Positions 47,540 through 56,990 of a stretch of DNA of 64,000 nucleotides are shown here, piece by piece. Every line of letters starts with the position of its first letter. The stretch's first letter is position 1. This DNA comes from Oceanisphaera avium (lineage in GTDB: Bacteria; Pseudomonadota; Gammaproteobacteria; Enterobacterales; Aeromonadaceae), in assembly GCF_002157875.1 (NCBI RefSeq), contig NZ_CP021376.1, positions 1,364,001 to 1,428,000 on the forward strand. Reading direction: 5' to 3'. The notes beneath the pieces are model-generated. The model saw only the letters and a list, made by a program, of their open reading frames with translations. It did no database searches and had not been told where the DNA came from. The position numbers and the translations under genes were made by a program.

Positions 47540-49015
47540 ATGTCTTGCGCTATTAATAGCCTTTCGCCACAGCCCTTGTGGCAGTTTTTCAATACTATCT
47601 GCAGTATTCCCCACCCCTCTGGTCACGAAGCGGCGCTGCGCCAATGGATAACCGACTGGGCTCGGGGACGATCCTTCACCGTGTTTCAAGATGCGACTGG
47701 CAACCTTATTATTCGCAAAGCCGCCAGCCTAGGTAGAGAGCAATGCCAAGGGGTCATTTTACAAGCGCATCTGGATATGGTGCCTCAAGCTAATGCCGAT
47801 ACTCCCCACGATTTCACTCGTGATGCTATTCAGCCTTATATTGATGGCGACTGGGTGCGTGCTCGTGGCACCACCTTAGGCGCAGATAATGGCATTGGCC
47901 TTGCGGCCTGTTTAGCAGTCTTAGCAGATGAACAACTCACCCATGGTCCACTGGAAGTGTTATTGACTGTGGATGAAGAAAGTGGAATGACGGGGGCATT
48001 TGGTTTAGAGCCAGGGGTACTCGAGGGCGATATTTTGCTTAATACCGACTCAGAGCAAGACGGCGATGTCTATATGGGCTGTGCTGGTGGCGTGGATGCC
48101 AATATCACCTTCCCTTATGTTGCTGAAGCTGTCCCTTGTGAGCATCAAGCGCTAAATTTAACTATTTCTGGCTTAAGAGGGGGCCATTCTGGTATTAACA
48201 TTCATCAAGGGCGCGCCAGTGCCAATAGGTTATTAGCTGAGCTGTTGGTCGCTATCGAGTCGTTCCCAGAGGTACGGCTCAGTGAAGTGAGTGGCGGGAC
48301 GCTACGAAATGCCATCGCTCGCGAAGCCTCAGCGCTACTGACCCTAGCGCCCAGTGCTCTGCCCTCATTACGCCAGTTAATTGAACATAAACAACAACAG
48401 ATCACAGCGCATTACCAGGGTGTGGATGATCATATTTGTTTACAGCTACAAGAGGCCCAGCTGCCTAAGCGCGTAATGAGCCAAGAGCTGCAACATCGTT
48501 TAAGCCACGCCTTGCTCGCCTGCCCTCATGGGGTGGTGGCCATGAGCCAAGAAATGACAGACGTAGTAGAAAGCTCCACCAACTTAGGGGTAATAGAAAC
48601 TCACGCCGAGCATATTTATATTCAGTGCTTAATTCGCTCTTTAAGCCAAGCTGGGCGCGAAGCCGTGGCCAGTCGCACCGCAGCCGTCTTTACCAGTGTG
48701 GGGGCAGCTTGTGAATTTAGTGGTGCTTATCCTAGCTGGCAGCCCGATCCTCACTCCGCCATTATGCAATTATTACTTGAGTCTCATCAGCGTTTATTTG
48801 GCAGCTTGCCCCAAGTGAAAGTGATCCATGCCGGTTTAGAATGCGGCTTATTTAAGGCCCACTATCCTCATTGGGACATGGTGTCTTTTGGCCCGACTAT
48901 TCAAGGCGCTCACTCGCCTGATGAACGAGTTAATATTGCAGCTGTTGCACGATTTTGGCAGCTACTCACCGAAGTATTACGCCATATTCCTAAAAAGCGC
49001 GCCCAGCACCTTTAA
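47540..49015 (+). CDS. pepD: Aminoacyl-histidine dipeptidase (peptidase D)
   Basis: PepD is a cytosolic M20-family zinc dipeptidase acting on carnosine-type and other dipeptides. The 491-aa protein (E. coli 485) shows the metal ligands: His in VILQAHLDMV near residue 79, Asp in LGADNGIGLAA near residue 116, the catalytic Glu in TVDEESGMTGAFGL near residue 145, and Asp in LNTDSEQDGDVYMGCAGG near residue 170. A lid domain lies at about 210-390. E. coli also has pepD close to gpt. Confidence 0.95.
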   Translation: MSCAINSLSPQPLWQFFNTICSIPHPSGHEAALRQWITDWARGRSFTVFQDATGNLIIRKAASLGREQCQGVILQAHLDMVPQANADTPHDFTRDAIQPYIDGDWVRARGTTLGADNGIGLAACLAVLADEQLTHGPLEVLLTVDEESGMTGAFGLEPGVLEGDILLNTDSEQDGDVYMGCAGGVDANITFPYVAEAVPCEHQALNLTISGLRGGHSGINIHQGRASANRLLAELLVAIESFPEVRLSEVSGGTLRNAIAREASALLTLAPSALPSLRQLIEHKQQQITAHYQGVDDHICLQLQEAQLPKRVMSQELQHRLSHALLACPHGVVAMSQEMTDVVESSTNLGVIETHAEHIYIQCLIRSLSQAGREAVASRTAAVFTSVGAACEFSGAYPSWQPDPHSAIMQLLLESHQRLFGSLPQVKVIHAGLECGLFKAHYPHWDMVSFGPTIQGAHSPDERVNIAAVARFWQLLTEVLRHIPKKRAQHL

Positions 49016-49159
49016 AAAACCATAGCACCTTACAAGGTCTGTCGGGCGCAGACTTAAGTAGGATCAACGCGGGTTTTAGCTTATCATTTGGCCAAGTTAG
49101 GCTGACTTATGCTGCATAAATTGGCCTACATCATTTTTAATTTAACGATTGAGGTTTGC

Positions 49160-49657
49160 ATGCGTCGCCTTTCACTAAAACACGCTCCTTTGTGCGTAGC
49201 ACTCTCCCTGTTTGCCCTGCCCGCCATGGCCGATAATATCTTTAGCGGCGTAATTAACTTTGGCCGTGAGATTTTAGATGAAACCCGCAAGATGGCGCCG
49301 GGTATTCAAAATGACCGCCGCCATGAAGAGCCCACTAAGGTACAAGCACCCCTAAACGATGGCAGAGATAACCCAGCCGTTGATTATACAGATGCTAATG
49401 TCGCCACGGCACAACCTGCTGTGGGTGCTTCTAGTAACGTTATTATTGCGCCCCCACAAAGTGGCCAACCTACCGGAGCCAATTTAAATTACACCTATGG
49501 ACAGGGGCAGCGCTCTACTACCTCGAAAGCTAATCGCTTAAAAGAACCCTCCTCAAGCACCCACAATCAAGGCGGTTGGGTACAAGAAACGCCAAACCAA
49601 GCAGAGACGCACAATAATGCTAATTTTGGCTGGCAAGAAGAAGATAATTTACAATAA
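49160..49657 (+). CDS. Unrecognised exported low-complexity protein
   Basis: ATG 49160 has GAGG 5 bases upstream; the frame is open to 49109 but the signal peptide begins here. The 165-aa product has a clean signal sequence (residues 1-21, ending LPAMA) then a short hydrophobic/charged block, FSGVINFGREILDETRKMAPG, and a long tail rich in Asn, Gln, Ser, Pro and Thr with no Cys. It looks periplasmic or surface-exposed and partly disordered. I do not recognise the family. Terminator at 49701. Confidence 0.7.
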   Translation: MRRLSLKHAPLCVALSLFALPAMADNIFSGVINFGREILDETRKMAPGIQNDRRHEEPTKVQAPLNDGRDNPAVDYTDANVATAQPAVGASSNVIIAPPQSGQPTGANLNYTYGQGQRSTTSKANRLKEPSSSTHNQGGWVQETPNQAETHNNANFGWQEEDNLQ

Positions 49658-49700
49658 CAGCGCGCTATATTAGCGCGTCTATCTGTGACTCACCTTTAAG

Positions 49701-49726
49701 AGCCGCTATCGATTAGCGGTTTTTTA
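49701..49726 (+). terminator. Intrinsic terminator of the exported-protein gene
   Basis: A short stem CCGCTA/TAGCGG with loop TCGAT and a run of six T residues, 43 bases past the stop. Confidence 0.75.
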
Positions 49727-49783
49727 TTAGCGAATAAGCTGTTAGGGTAAAAAGACATTTAAAAAGATCAACAAGGAGCGAAC

Positions 49784-49960
49784 ATGAACACTTCGTCAGT
49801 AGCCCTGTTTCTTGCCCTTAGCGCCAGTTATTTAGGTGTGGCCCACGCTGAGCCGACGGATAATAACGCTGCCGCCTCGTTTAAGGTTGCGCACCAGCCA
49901 GATGGCGATGACCCAGCGCCAGAAAAGCAACAAACAGCCCTAAAAAATAACACTCAATAA
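49784..49960 (+). CDS. Small (58-aa) exported protein, unrecognised
   Basis: ATG 49784 follows AAGGAG at ideal spacing. The 58-aa product starts with a typical signal peptide (about residues 1-22, ending GVAHA), leaving a 36-residue hydrophilic, Asp/Pro/Gln-rich mature peptide with no Cys. It has its own transcription unit behind a terminator and ends 25 bases before the convergent dinB. Family unknown; the strong ribosome site and signal support it as real. Confidence 0.6.
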   Translation: MNTSSVALFLALSASYLGVAHAEPTDNNAAASFKVAHQPDGDDPAPEKQQTALKNNTQ

Positions 49961-49984
49961 CTATTTTTAGCGCCTGATTACACT

Positions 49985-51034
49985 CTATTTCCAATCAAAA
50001 CTCAGTTGTTGGCGCTCGGTGTTAGGCGTGGCATTTAGCTCTACACTGACTCCCACTAAGCGCACTTTGCGCCCTTTTGCTCGCTGCCAGCCTTCTATAC
50101 ACAATAGCTGGGCAAACTCCAGTGCGAGTACTGGTGTGCGCCGAGATAAGGTGGTTTGGCTAAAGTCGCTAAATTTAAGCTTAATACACAGCCCTTTGAT
50201 GGCTCTATTATCCAAGCGCTTAACTAACTCAGGCCATAATTGTGCAAGCACGGTTAAGCCTTGCTCTGTGGTTTGGATATCATCAATTAGGGTGGTTTCC
50301 ACCCCTACCGACTTTCTCACCCGGTGCGCTTGTACGGGTCTTTCATCTAGGCCTTGAGCGCGCTGCCACAATAAAGCACCAAATTTACCAAAACGGCGTA
50401 TTAACTCGCTTTCGCCAAATGCGGCTAATTGATGACAATGAGTTAGCCCAAGGAGTTCGAGTTTTTGCGCCGTTTTAGCGCCCACACCGGGTATTTTAGT
50501 CAGCGGCAGTTGCTGAACAAAATCCGCTACTTTAGCCGGTGGCAACACAAACAAGCCATTGGGTTTATTTTCATCGGAGGCAATTTTGGCCAAGAATTTA
50601 TTGGGCGCCACGCCTGCCGAGGCAGTGAGGTTAAGCTCATGCGCTATGGTGGCACGAATATGTTCAGCGATGCGGGTCGCGCTTCCTTTAAACCACGGGC
50701 TGTCGCTCACATCTAGGAAGGCTTCATCTAAGGAAAGAGGTTCAACTAAGTCGGTGTAACGATGAAAGATTTCGCGAATTTGCAAAGAGACCGCTTTATA
50801 GCTTGGCATATTGCCAGGCACTAATAATAAATGCGGACAACGCTGCAACGCTTGGTGACTGGACATCGCCGAATGAATGCCAAATACGCGCGCCGGATAA
50901 TTACAGGTGGTGATCACGCCGCGTCGTTCGGGCCGCCCACCTACCGCCATGGGAATATCGCGCCACTCTGGTCGAGCACGCATTTCTACTGCCGCAAAGA
51001 AGCAGTCCATATCCACATGAATAATTTTGCGCAT
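49985..51034 (-). CDS. dinB: DNA polymerase IV
   Basis: A Y-family translesion polymerase of 349 aa (E. coli 351). Catalytic motifs are HVDMDCFFAAVE at residues 5-16 and SLDEAFLDVS near residues 100-109; the thumb with IPGVGAKTAQKLELLG near residue 178 and a little-finger domain follow. It ends in QQLSFDW-like residues resembling the beta-clamp-binding motif QL(S)LF. No LexA box was recognised in the short upstream gap. Confidence 0.95.
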   Translation of the reverse strand: MRKIIHVDMDCFFAAVEMRARPEWRDIPMAVGGRPERRGVITTCNYPARVFGIHSAMSSHQALQRCPHLLLVPGNMPSYKAVSLQIREIFHRYTDLVEPLSLDEAFLDVSDSPWFKGSATRIAEHIRATIAHELNLTASAGVAPNKFLAKIASDENKPNGLFVLPPAKVADFVQQLPLTKIPGVGAKTAQKLELLGLTHCHQLAAFGESELIRRFGKFGALLWQRAQGLDERPVQAHRVRKSVGVETTLIDDIQTTEQGLTVLAQLWPELVKRLDNRAIKGLCIKLKFSDFSQTTLSRRTPVLALEFAQLLCIEGWQRAKGRKVRLVGVSVELNATPNTERQQLSFDWK

Positions 51035-51115
51035 ACGTGAAAGGCAGCTGTACGCTATAGGTTAAGCGCCATACGAAAGACCCATTCGTACAGCGTACAG
51101 CGGTTAACGTACAGC

Positions 51116-51146
51116 ATTATTTAACGCCTGCAGGGCGTTAAATAAT
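51116..51146 (-). terminator. Hairpin at the end of the nqr operon
   Basis: ATTATTTAACGCC and GGCGTTAAATAAT form a perfect 13-bp stem with loop TGCAG. It overlaps the nqrM stop codon on the minus strand. No strong U-tract follows, but its TTAACGCC core is shared with the hairpin after proA. Confidence 0.6.
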
Positions 51147-51362
51147 TCTATTTTCTTCGAGCATTTGCCGCTTAGCTTCGGCTTTGGCCAGCTTTTTTTG
51201 CCGACTCTCACAAGGATCATCGCAGTCGCAGGCCTTTTCTATACCGACACTACCTAGGCCACCGCAAGAACCGGCAATGGTTTTACGCTGTATTATGTAA
51301 CCAATTGCCATGGCAAAAAACACCAAACCAAACGCGGCAAAGGTAATCAGAAAGTAAGTCAT
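51138..51362 (-). CDS. nqrM: Na+-NQR maturation factor NqrM
   Basis: NqrM helps insert the iron centre coordinated by NqrD and NqrE and is required for an active complex. The 74-aa protein has an N-terminal transmembrane helix (about residues 3-24) and the conserved cysteine cluster GSCGGLG and CDCDDPC near residues 32-51. It follows apbE with a 1-base gap at the end of the nqr operon, the usual place. Confidence 0.94.
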   Translation of the reverse strand: MTYFLITFAAFGLVFFAMAIGYIIQRKTIAGSCGGLGSVGIEKACDCDDPCESRQKKLAKAEAKRQMLEENRII

Positions 51363-51363
51363 A

Positions 51364-52422
51364 TCAACCTCTTAAATACTTTTTAAAAGCAGGGGTCATA
51401 TCTACTTTAAAGCCATCGTCCGTTTTGGTCAGCAGATATACAGCAAGCTCGTGTTGCTCGGCAAAGGCCAAAGCGGCGTCTGTGCCCATCACCGTTAATG
51501 CCGTAGCTAGCCCGTCAGCTATCATACAGGAGGCATGAATTACTGTCACGGACGCAAGATTATGAGTAATGGGGTGGCCGGTGTTTGGGTCTATGGTATG
51601 GGATAAGCGCTGCCCTTGCATCTCATAATAATTACGATAATCACCCGAAGTGGCGACACTGTTATTTCCAGGGACGATGATCTGTTGTACTAGCTCATCA
51701 GCGCGTTCGTCATCATGGTGGGGCTTTTCTACGGCGATAGTCCATGGCTTGTGATGACCATTATAGCCACTTAAGCGCACTTCTCCGCCAATTTCTACTA
51801 AGTGATCATGTAAGCCTTGCTCATCTAAATACTCGGCCACCACATCAACGCCAAAGCCTTTAGCAATAGAAGATAAGTCTAAATACAACTCAGGGATTTC
51901 TTTTTGTAAATACTGACCTTGGGCGTCTATTTCGACTCGTAAGTGCTCAAGACCCGTATGAGTCAGCGCCGCTTTTAGCTGTGTATCACTCGGCACTTGT
52001 ACTGGTCTTTCATCTGGGCCAAAGCCCCATAAATTAACCAAAGGGCCTATGGTCACATCTAGCGTGCGCTGGGTTTGTTTACCCAGCTGCAAGGCGGCAG
52101 TTACTACCGTTGCCGTATCAACCGATACAGCAAAAGGCGCTGTTGAAGTGGATTGGTTAAAGCGACTCAGCTCCGAATCTGGCAAGTAAGTAGACATCTG
52201 CTGATTAACGACTTCGAGTCGTTGATCAATTTGTGCTTGTAGCTGTTTAGCTTGCTCTTTATCTGCACCCACTACTTTTACGGAATAATAGGTCCCCATA
52301 GTGCTGCCAGTTAAATGTAGCTCGGCTTGGCCAGAAGCTGCAGGCGTGCCAGCCGGCTTACAGGCGACCAATAAAAAGGCCAGCCCCACTGGAGCCAGCC
52401 ATTTTGTTATATATGAACTCAT
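51364..52422 (-). CDS. apbE: FAD:protein FMN transferase
   Basis: ApbE attaches FMN covalently to Thr residues of NqrB and NqrC. The 352-aa lipoprotein has lipobox LLVAC (Cys21), then TGSTMGTYYSVKV, LDLSSIAKGFGVDVVAEYL near residue 180, GGEVRLSG, and SHTIDPNTGHPI near residue 270, typical ApbE motifs binding FAD and magnesium. It lies 75 bases after nqrF with a hairpin between. Confidence 0.95.
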   Translation of the reverse strand: MSSYITKWLAPVGLAFLLVACKPAGTPAASGQAELHLTGSTMGTYYSVKVVGADKEQAKQLQAQIDQRLEVVNQQMSTYLPDSELSRFNQSTSTAPFAVSVDTATVVTAALQLGKQTQRTLDVTIGPLVNLWGFGPDERPVQVPSDTQLKAALTHTGLEHLRVEIDAQGQYLQKEIPELYLDLSSIAKGFGVDVVAEYLDEQGLHDHLVEIGGEVRLSGYNGHHKPWTIAVEKPHHDDERADELVQQIIVPGNNSVATSGDYRNYYEMQGQRLSHTIDPNTGHPITHNLASVTVIHASCMIADGLATALTVMGTDAALAFAEQHELAVYLLTKTDDGFKVDMTPAFKKYLRG

Positions 52423-52447
52423 ATGAGTTTATGCACCTTTATGTTTA

Positions 52448-52471
52448 ACGACTCACGATAGCGTGAGTCGT
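52448..52471 (-). terminator. Intercistronic hairpin between nqrF and apbE
   Basis: ACGACTCACG and CGTGAGTCGT form a perfect 10-bp stem with loop ATAG. On the minus strand TTAAACAT follows. It probably acts as an attenuator or processing stop that lowers apbE-nqrM mRNA relative to nqrA-F. Confidence 0.55.
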
Positions 52472-52497
52472 AGATAACAAATTGTGTTTATAACGGG

Positions 52498-53721
52498 TTA
52501 ACCACCAAAGTCATCAAGCAGAATATTTTCTTCTTCTACACCCAAATCTTTGAGCATATTGATAACAGCGGCGTTCATCACCGGCGGTCCACACATGTAG
52601 TACTCACAATCTTCAGGCGCTTCGTGATCCCGCAGATAGTTTTCATACAAGACGTTGTGGATAAAGCCGGTGTAACCGGTCCACTCATCTTCAGGTGTGG
52701 AGTCACTCAAAGCCACATGCCAAGTAAAGTTGTCATGCTCAGCGGCCAAGCCATCAAAATCTTCTACATAGAACATTTCGCGACGTGAACGGGCACCATA
52801 CCAGAAACTGATCTTACGCTTAGAGTCCAAACGCTTAAGTTGATCAAAGATGTGCGAGCGCATCGGTGCCATACCTGCACCCCCGCCCACAAATACCATT
52901 TCGGCATCGGTGTCTTTGGCAAAGAACTCACCAAATGGGCCTGAGATAGTGGCTTTGTCGCCTGGCTTCAAAGACCAGATGTAGGAAGACATCTTGCCTG
53001 GAGGTGCGTCCCAGTTGCGCGGTGGCGGTGTGGCAATACGCACGTTCAGTAAGATCATGCCTTCTTCTTCCGGATAGTTAGCCATGGAGTAAGCGCGGAT
53101 GGTTTCCTCGTCTACTTTAGACTCTAACTCGAAGATTTTAAACTTATCCCAATCTTCGCGGAATTTTTCAGGCACATCAAAGTCTTTGTACTTAACATGG
53201 TGCGGTGGCGCTTCAATTTGAATATAACCACCGGCTCGGAAAGGAACACTTTCGCCATTTGGAATTTTCAGCTTCAATTCTTTAATGAAAGTGGCTTTAC
53301 TGTCGTTAGACAAGACTTCGCAATCCCACTTCTTGATGCCGAATACTTCTTCTGGCAGCTCAATTTTCATATTCTGTTTAACGTTCACTTGGCAAGACAA
53401 ACGCTCACCATGGCGTGCTTCGCCTTTAGAAATATGATCAAGCTCGGTTGGTAGAATTTCACCACCGCCATCTAAAATACGTACGCGACACTGACCACAG
53501 GTACCACCACCGCCACAGGCAGAGGAAACAAAGATACCGTTATTGGCCAAGGCACCGAGCAGTTTACCGCCGGCACTGGTGGTAATGGTCTTGTCAGGGT
53601 CATCGTTGATGCTAATGACCACGTCCCCTTCTTCAACCAGCTTGGACTTAGCAAACAGGATAATGCCTACTAGGACCAGCACGATCACGGTGAACATGAC
53701 CACGCCTAGAATGATTTCCAT
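52498..53721 (-). CDS. nqrF: Na+-translocating NADH:quinone reductase subunit F
   Basis: NqrF is the NADH-oxidising entry subunit. The 407-aa protein has one N-terminal membrane helix (about residues 3-24), a 2Fe-2S ferredoxin domain with [10 protein letters not shown] near residues 70-79 and a fourth Cys in LSCQVNV, then an FAD domain (RAYSMANYP near residue 210) and an NADH domain ([28 protein letters not shown]). The C-terminus LLDDFGG matches Vibrio NqrF. Confidence 0.98.
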   Translation of the reverse strand: MEIILGVVMFTVIVLVLVGIILFAKSKLVEEGDVVISINDDPDKTITTSAGGKLLGALANNGIFVSSACGGGGTCGQCRVRILDGGGEILPTELDHISKGEARHGERLSCQVNVKQNMKIELPEEVFGIKKWDCEVLSNDSKATFIKELKLKIPNGESVPFRAGGYIQIEAPPHHVKYKDFDVPEKFREDWDKFKIFELESKVDEETIRAYSMANYPEEEGMILLNVRIATPPPRNWDAPPGKMSSYIWSLKPGDKATISGPFGEFFAKDTDAEMVFVGGGAGMAPMRSHIFDQLKRLDSKRKISFWYGARSRREMFYVEDFDGLAAEHDNFTWHVALSDSTPEDEWTGYTGFIHNVLYENYLRDHEAPEDCEYYMCGPPVMNAAVINMLKDLGVEEENILLDDFGG

Positions 53722-53746
53722 CGTTTATTCCTTTTCTATCACCGGA

Positions 53747-54343
53747 TTACAGGGATATGCCAGAGAAAGACATGAAGCCAATTGCCATTAGGCCGGCAGA
53801 GATAAAGGTAATCCCCAAGCCACGTAAACCATCAGGCACATCTGAATACTTCATCTTCTCGCGGATACCGGCCAGCAACACAATTGCTAGCATCCAACCG
53901 ATGCCTGAGCCAAAGCCGTAAACGATAGACTCAGCGAAGTTATAATCGCGCTGTACCATGAAAGAAACACCACCAAAGATGGCGCAGTTTACAGCGATCA
54001 ACGGCAAGAAAATGCCCAAGGCGTTATACAGCGCAGGGAAGAACTTATCTAACAACATTTCCAAGATTTGTACCAACGCTGCAATGACGCCGATAAAGGT
54101 AATGAAGTTCAAAAAGCTCAAGTCCACGCCGTCAACCAAGGCACCGTCTTTCAGTACATAGTTGTAGACTAAGTTGTTAACTGGCACTGACAACGTCAGT
54201 ACTACGGTTACGGCCACACCCAGACCAAATGAGGTTTTTACCTTTTTTGATACTGCCAAAAAGGTACACATGCCGAGGAAGAAAGCCAATGCCATGTTTT
54301 CGATGAAAATGGCACGAACAAACAAACTAATAAAATGTTCCAT
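53747..54343 (-). CDS. nqrE: Na+-translocating NADH:quinone reductase subunit E
   Basis: A 198-aa subunit with six transmembrane helices and inverted topology relative to NqrD. Conserved elements include [13 protein letters not shown] and the Cys in [10 protein letters not shown] near residue 120 that helps ligate the intramembrane iron centre. It is 2 bases from nqrD and precedes nqrF. Confidence 0.97.
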   Translation of the reverse strand: MEHFISLFVRAIFIENMALAFFLGMCTFLAVSKKVKTSFGLGVAVTVVLTLSVPVNNLVYNYVLKDGALVDGVDLSFLNFITFIGVIAALVQILEMLLDKFFPALYNALGIFLPLIAVNCAIFGGVSFMVQRDYNFAESIVYGFGSGIGWMLAIVLLAGIREKMKYSDVPDGLRGLGITFISAGLMAIGFMSFSGISL

Positions 54344-54345
54344 GC

Positions 54346-54978
54346 TTACTCCTTCGCCTCAACCTGATCGGGGCGCATGGTACGCAGTACCCAGATAATG
54401 CCACCGATAATAAAGAACGCACTGGGCGGTAACAGCAATAAGCCGTTTGCCTGGTACCAACCGCCATTTTTAACTAACGGCAGAATTTCCATACCAAACC
54501 AGGTGCCTGAGCCAAAAATTTCTCGGATAGTGGCCACGATCAGCAAGATCAAACCATAACCCATGCCGTTACCAATACCGTCATAAAATGACATTAAAGG
54601 TGGGCTCTTCATGGCGTAAGCTTCGGCGCGACCCATTACGATACAGTTAGTAATAATCAAGCCAACAAACACCGACAGCTGCTTAGAGATGTCATAGGCA
54701 TAGGCTTTGAGGATCTGGTCCACCACTATTACTAAGGATGCGATAATCGCCATTTGCGCGATAATACGTACCGAGTTTGGAATTTGGTTGCGCACCAATG
54801 AGATAAACAGGTTCGAAAACGCCGTTACCGCAATTACCGCCAATGACATCACGAATGCGGTTTGCATCTGTGAAGTAACGGCCAGTGCCGAACAAATTCC
54901 CAATACCTGCAGGGTAATCGGGTTATTACCGATAATAGGTCCAAAGAGGACTTTTTTTACTTCTGCTTTATCAGCCAT
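54346..54978 (-). CDS. nqrD: Na+-translocating NADH:quinone reductase subunit D
   Basis: A 210-aa subunit with six transmembrane helices, homologous to NqrE and RnfE. The family Cys residues are visible in [10 protein letters not shown] near residue 29 and [16 protein letters not shown] near residue 112. It overlaps nqrC by 8 bases and carries part of the iron centre and the sodium path. Confidence 0.97.
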   Translation of the reverse strand: MADKAEVKKVLFGPIIGNNPITLQVLGICSALAVTSQMQTAFVMSLAVIAVTAFSNLFISLVRNQIPNSVRIIAQMAIIASLVIVVDQILKAYAYDISKQLSVFVGLIITNCIVMGRAEAYAMKSPPLMSFYDGIGNGMGYGLILLIVATIREIFGSGTWFGMEILPLVKNGGWYQANGLLLLPPSAFFIIGGIIWVLRTMRPDQVEAKE

Positions 54979-55756
54979 TGTTGCGCTCTCCTGTCTCTAG
55001 CTTGCCTTCTTGAACCTCAGTCAGGAAAGGTCCAAAGCCTTTCTCACCTAACCAAAACTCGAAGGTTTGCTGTACGCCCTTAGAGGTTAAGGTTGCACCA
55101 GAAAGGCCATCGACACTGGAAGCAGAGTCGGCAGGCGCTTCGCCTTTAACCACTTTAATCGCCGGATTGCCATTTTCGTCATACAGCTTCTTACCCACAA
55201 ACTTGGCACGCCAAGCTGGGTTTTCCACTTCACCGCCTAGACCTGGGGTTTCACCTTGGTCGTAGTAAGTGATGCCTTTAATGGTTTCACCATCGGGGGC
55301 CACGGCCACAAATGCATACATAGTGGACCACAGACCTTGACCGTGCATGGGCAGAATAATACTGTCCAAGTTACCGTCTTCATCTTTGGCCATGTATATT
55401 GGGACTAAGTTAGCACGACGGCGGATACCTGCAGGGTCTTCGCTTGGGCTTAACTTAATACTGGTGTCTTCTTCTTTGGCCGCTATGCGTTGGTCGTAAC
55501 CTTCAACGGGCTTATCTGAAAACTCCCCTTTTTCAATATCCCATAACCGAGCGTCTATGTATTTTTTATAGTTTTCGGCTACGTTAGCGCGGCCAAGGCC
55601 GGCTACTTGTACTATGTTGGTTTGTACGTCCAGTGCTTTGTTGAGTTCTTGGGTAGGCTTAAGCAATACCGCTGCGCCAGATACCACCACAGAACACACC
55701 AAACATAAGACGATAATGACAGCAAAAGTTCTGCCAACTGATTCTCTCTTAGCCAC
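54971..55756 (-). CDS. nqrC: Na+-translocating NADH:quinone reductase subunit C
   Basis: NqrC has one N-terminal membrane helix and a periplasmic FMN domain. The 261-aa protein carries the flavinylation motif SGATLTSKG near residue 222, whose Thr receives FMN from ApbE. It overlaps nqrB by 8 bases and nqrD by 8 bases, showing tight coupling. Confidence 0.97.
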   Translation of the reverse strand: MAKRESVGRTFAVIIVLCLVCSVVVSGAAVLLKPTQELNKALDVQTNIVQVAGLGRANVAENYKKYIDARLWDIEKGEFSDKPVEGYDQRIAAKEEDTSIKLSPSEDPAGIRRRANLVPIYMAKDEDGNLDSIILPMHGQGLWSTMYAFVAVAPDGETIKGITYYDQGETPGLGGEVENPAWRAKFVGKKLYDENGNPAIKVVKGEAPADSASSVDGLSGATLTSKGVQQTFEFWLGEKGFGPFLTEVQEGKLETGERNNG

Positions 55757-56987
55757 GAGCCAGTCTCCGTTTGATGTTAGCTTGCACCACTAAGTGGTCA
55801 AACAAGGGAGCGAACAGGTTGGCAAACAAAATCGCCAGCATCATGCCTTCGGGGAAGGCGGGGTTCACTACACGGATCAAGATAACCATGATGCCAATTA
55901 AAGCGCCGTACCACCATTTACCTTTATTGGTAAAGGAAGCTGACACCGGATCGGTGGCCATAAACATCATACCAAACGCAAAACCGCCCACGACTAAGTG
56001 CCAGTACCACGGCATGCTAAACATGGCATTGGTGTCGGAGCCAATAAAGTTAAACAGTGTGGCCATGGCGATCATGCCTACCATTACCCCACCGACGATG
56101 CGCCAAGAAGCAATACCCATATAGATAATGAATAAGCCACCTAACAAAATCGCTAAGGTCGAGACTTCACCAATCGAGCCTTGCATATGGCCGATAAAAG
56201 CTTGGGTCCAAGTAATGGCTTGGTCGGTGTTAACGTCCATCAGGGCGTTAACGCCACCTTCAGACCACTGACCCAGTGCCGTAGCACCAGAGAAGCCATC
56301 CACTGCCGTCCACACAGTGTCACCTGAAATTTCTGCAGGATACGCAAAAAACAGGAAAGCACGACCGGCCAGGGCTGGGTTTAAGAAGTTTTTACCGGTG
56401 CCGCCAAAGATTTCTTTGGCCATGACCACACCAAAGGTGATCCCAAGTGCCGCTTGCCATAACGGCAAGGTGGCGGGCACGATCAAGGCAAACAATACCG
56501 ACGTTACGAAGAAACCTTCGTTCACTTCGTGCTTGCGCACGCTGGCAAAAATCACTTCCCAAAATCCACCCACAATAAATACCGTGGCATAGATAGGTAA
56601 GAAGTAAGTCGCACCCAAGAGCATTTTACTGCCCCAACCTGCGCCCTCACCCAGCGTTGCCCCTAAGGTTTGTGCCAAGCTGTAGCGCCAGTTGCCATCA
56701 ATCACGCCTGCCAAATCGGCTGGGCTATACATGTTTAACAAGGCGTTAATGGTTTGTCCGCCTGAGTTATACATGCCAAAGAACATGGCCGGGAAAGTGG
56801 CCAACCACACCATGATCATGATGCGTTTCAGATCAATACTGTCACGAACATGAGAGGCGTTACGCGTTACCATACCAGGGGTATAGAGCACGGTAGCAAC
56901 TGCTTCGTACAAGGCGTAAAATTTTTCGTATTTACCGCCTGGCTCGAAATGGTGCTCCATTTTTTCCAGAGTGTGTTTTAAGCTCAT
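55749..56987 (-). CDS. nqrB: Na+-translocating NADH:quinone reductase subunit B
   Basis: The main membrane subunit: 412 aa, about ten transmembrane helices, a covalent FMN at the Thr in SGATALGQW near residue 236, and sites for riboflavin, quinone and sodium. [23 protein letters not shown] near residue 190 is typical of the NqrB/RnfD family. It starts 3 bases after nqrA. Confidence 0.98.
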   Translation of the reverse strand: MSLKHTLEKMEHHFEPGGKYEKFYALYEAVATVLYTPGMVTRNASHVRDSIDLKRIMIMVWLATFPAMFFGMYNSGGQTINALLNMYSPADLAGVIDGNWRYSLAQTLGATLGEGAGWGSKMLLGATYFLPIYATVFIVGGFWEVIFASVRKHEVNEGFFVTSVLFALIVPATLPLWQAALGITFGVVMAKEIFGGTGKNFLNPALAGRAFLFFAYPAEISGDTVWTAVDGFSGATALGQWSEGGVNALMDVNTDQAITWTQAFIGHMQGSIGEVSTLAILLGGLFIIYMGIASWRIVGGVMVGMIAMATLFNFIGSDTNAMFSMPWYWHLVVGGFAFGMMFMATDPVSASFTNKGKWWYGALIGIMVILIRVVNPAFPEGMMLAILFANLFAPLFDHLVVQANIKRRLARG

Positions 56988-56990
56988 TTG

